From Methanobacterium sp. (GTDB taxonomy: Archaea > Methanobacteriota > Methanobacteria > Methanobacteriales > Methanobacteriaceae): DNA of 5,916 nucleotides. The notes below the pieces were generated by a model. That model saw only the letters and a list, made by a program, of their open reading frames with translations, ran no database searches and was not told the origin of the DNA. Below, piece after piece: positions 4,766-5,916 of the stretch (positions are counted from its first letter, which is position 1; every line of letters starts with the position of its first letter). Location: assembly GCA_003151535.1 (NCBI GenBank), contig PLXT01000134.1, forward strand, positions 3,887-9,802, written 5' to 3'. Made by a program: the position numbers and the translations under genes.

Positions 4766-5916
4766 TTATAACGTAGTTGCCATTTGGAATATCTTTTCTT
4801 CGATGGTATTTATGTCTCCATTTTGCTGGTATAAGTAGTGATAACCGTTTTGTAGTAACAGTTTAGCAGGATATACAATTCCATCTACTTCTAAAAATTT
4901 GGTAGGGTATATTGTTCCATTTACAAATCCAGCTCCAGGTTCAAATTTACCATTTTTATTTAAGTCATTAAAATTGGGAAATCCTCCCAGTGTGCCGTAT
5001 AGCGGTGTAAAGTTGTCATCATGTGCCCTTTGTAAAAATGATACATCGGCGATATTAGTTAACGTGTTTATCCAGATAGAAAATACGCTTCTATTACCCA
5101 ATAGACTTGTATAATAATGTTGTGTCATTTCCCATATTGTACCAGCACAAACTCCTCCATATATATTGACTATTAAAGCATTTTTTGGTATAGTTTTGTT
5201 TGTAAGAATTTGGTAATGAGAATTTGGACCTAAACCGTAATTCACTGCATATAATCCCATTGATCTTAAGCCAGTAACTATACTGTTTATTCTAGCATTG
5301 TCAGTAGTTGTGTTTTTTATATTATCACTTGTAATGTAAATTGGCCTGCAATTTATAATTTGAATTTTAGTAGAGCTGTATCGGTAGTTGTTGGTTTCAT
5401 AGGATTCGTTTACAAGTTTGGAGCTATCTGCATATGCCATTATATAATAATTGGAGCTTGTTATGTTGATGGGTATTGATAGTTGTGTGTTCTGGCTGTT
5501 ACTGGCTCCTGCAGCGAGAGAATTGATAAATCTTTGTCCTATGTAATTGTTTGAACTGGTTGAACTAATTTTTAGATAATATGCCACCCAGAAACCACTG
5601 GTCGCTGTATTTCCTTGGTTTTTAATAGTGTTTGGTACTATTATTGTATTCCCTTTAACTCCTCTTATAGGGGCTGTGACTTTTGTTACTGTTAAATCTC
5701 GTATTTTTGTATTAATTTTTAATCCTTGAGTTGCTATGATTTTCTGAAATTCTGCTATAGGTATCTTTTCTGAACCATAACTCACGTAGCTGGGTAATCT
5801 TAAATACTTGTTGACAAATGTCTGTGATCTGAAAAGACCATCCTTCATCTGAGCTAATGTAATTGGAGATACTGTAAAACAGGTTGAATAGTAGGAATTA
5901 CCGGTTCCTGACAGGT
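4766..5916 (-). CDS. Pseudomurein-binding repeat surface protein, C-terminal part (5' end outside window)
   Basis: The frame stays open to the window edge, so the ATG at 5848 is internal and 382 residues are visible (numbered here from the edge). Residues about 18-65 form a pseudomurein-binding repeat: ITLAQMKDG, a hydrophobic/aromatic middle, then RLPSYV, GSEKIPIAEF and KIIATQG. This anchors proteins to the pseudomurein wall of Methanobacteriales. Residues about 73-186 form a CARDB-like beta-sandwich (DLTVTKV, then NTIKNQGNTAT, and near the end NESYETNNY). Residues about 190-382 are a further domain, RPIYITSDNI to the end, that I recognise as recurring in methanobacterial wall proteins but cannot name. 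It holds NIYGGVCAGTIWEM (Cys256), RAHDDNF (His298) and a calcium-loop-like DLNKNGKFEPG (317-327). Many Asn-X-Ser/Thr sites suit extracellular glycosylation. Likely role: a cell-wall-bound adhesin-like or wall-modifying protein. An enzymatic function is not shown. It is unrelated to the transporter and ends at its own terminator. Confidence 0.85.
   Translation of the reverse strand, partial: LSGTGNSYYSTCFTVSPITLAQMKDGLFRSQTFVNKYLRLPSYVSYGSEKIPIAEFQKIIATQGLKINTKIRDLTVTKVTAPIRGVKGNTIIVPNTIKNQGNTATSGFWVAYYLKISSTSSNNYIGQRFINSLAAGASNSQNTQLSIPINITSSNYYIMAYADSSKLVNESYETNNYRYSSTKIQIINCRPIYITSDNIKNTTTDNARINSIVTGLRSMGLYAVNYGLGPNSHYQILTNKTIPKNALIVNIYGGVCAGTIWEMTQHYYTSLLGNRSVFSIWINTLTNIADVSFLQRAHDDNFTPLYGTLGGFPNFNDLNKNGKFEPGAGFVNGTIYPTKFLEVDGIVYPAKLLLQNGYHYLYQQNGDINTIEEKIFQMATTL

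Overview
The window looks like part of a methanogenic archaeon of the order Methanobacteriales, possibly Methanobacterium or a relative. This rests on four things: a surface protein with a pseudomurein-binding repeat, a low-GC genome (about 30% by eye), TTTATATA-type archaeal TATA boxes, and an archaeal WtpABC-type oxyanion transporter. The genus is an inference.

All recognised genes lie on the minus strand, so transcription runs from high to low coordinates. From right to left: (1) 4766-5916, the C-terminal part of a large secreted or cell-wall protein, cut by the window edge; (2) 4624-4730, a 107-bp element with 15-bp terminal inverted repeats that resembles a MITE; (3) 4240-4515, a small two-cluster ferredoxin; (4) 3485-4177, a ModE-type molybdate/tungstate-responsive regulator; (5) 3135-3484, a 350-bp spacer that holds the transporter promoter; (6) 2076-3134, wtpA, the binding protein; (7) 1177-1966, wtpB, the permease, broken by a frameshift; (8) 144-1190, wtpC, the ATPase. 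Bases 1-143 hold no gene I can support.

Together, items 3-8 form a molybdate/tungstate uptake and control locus. WtpA binds the oxyanion outside the membrane, WtpB conducts it and WtpC powers uptake. ModE would sense the intracellular oxyanion and repress. Direct support for this circuit is a pair of 28-bp palindromic elements with the architecture of the ModE box. One is at 4518-4545, just before the ferredoxin-modE genes. The other is at 3179-3206, across the expected wtpA transcription start. They are identical at 22 of 28 positions. The regulator therefore probably controls both itself and the transporter. Methanogens need Mo or W for formylmethanofuran dehydrogenase and formate dehydrogenase, so the co-located ferredoxin may serve such an enzyme; that link is inference.

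The main oddities are the wtpB frameshift exactly at the EAA coupling loop, a C-terminal sensor module shared by ModE and WtpC, an unusual ligand loop in WtpA, a hairpin plus oligo-T tract between wtpA and wtpB, and the MITE-like element beside the regulatory locus. I found no CRISPR array, RNA gene or defence system.
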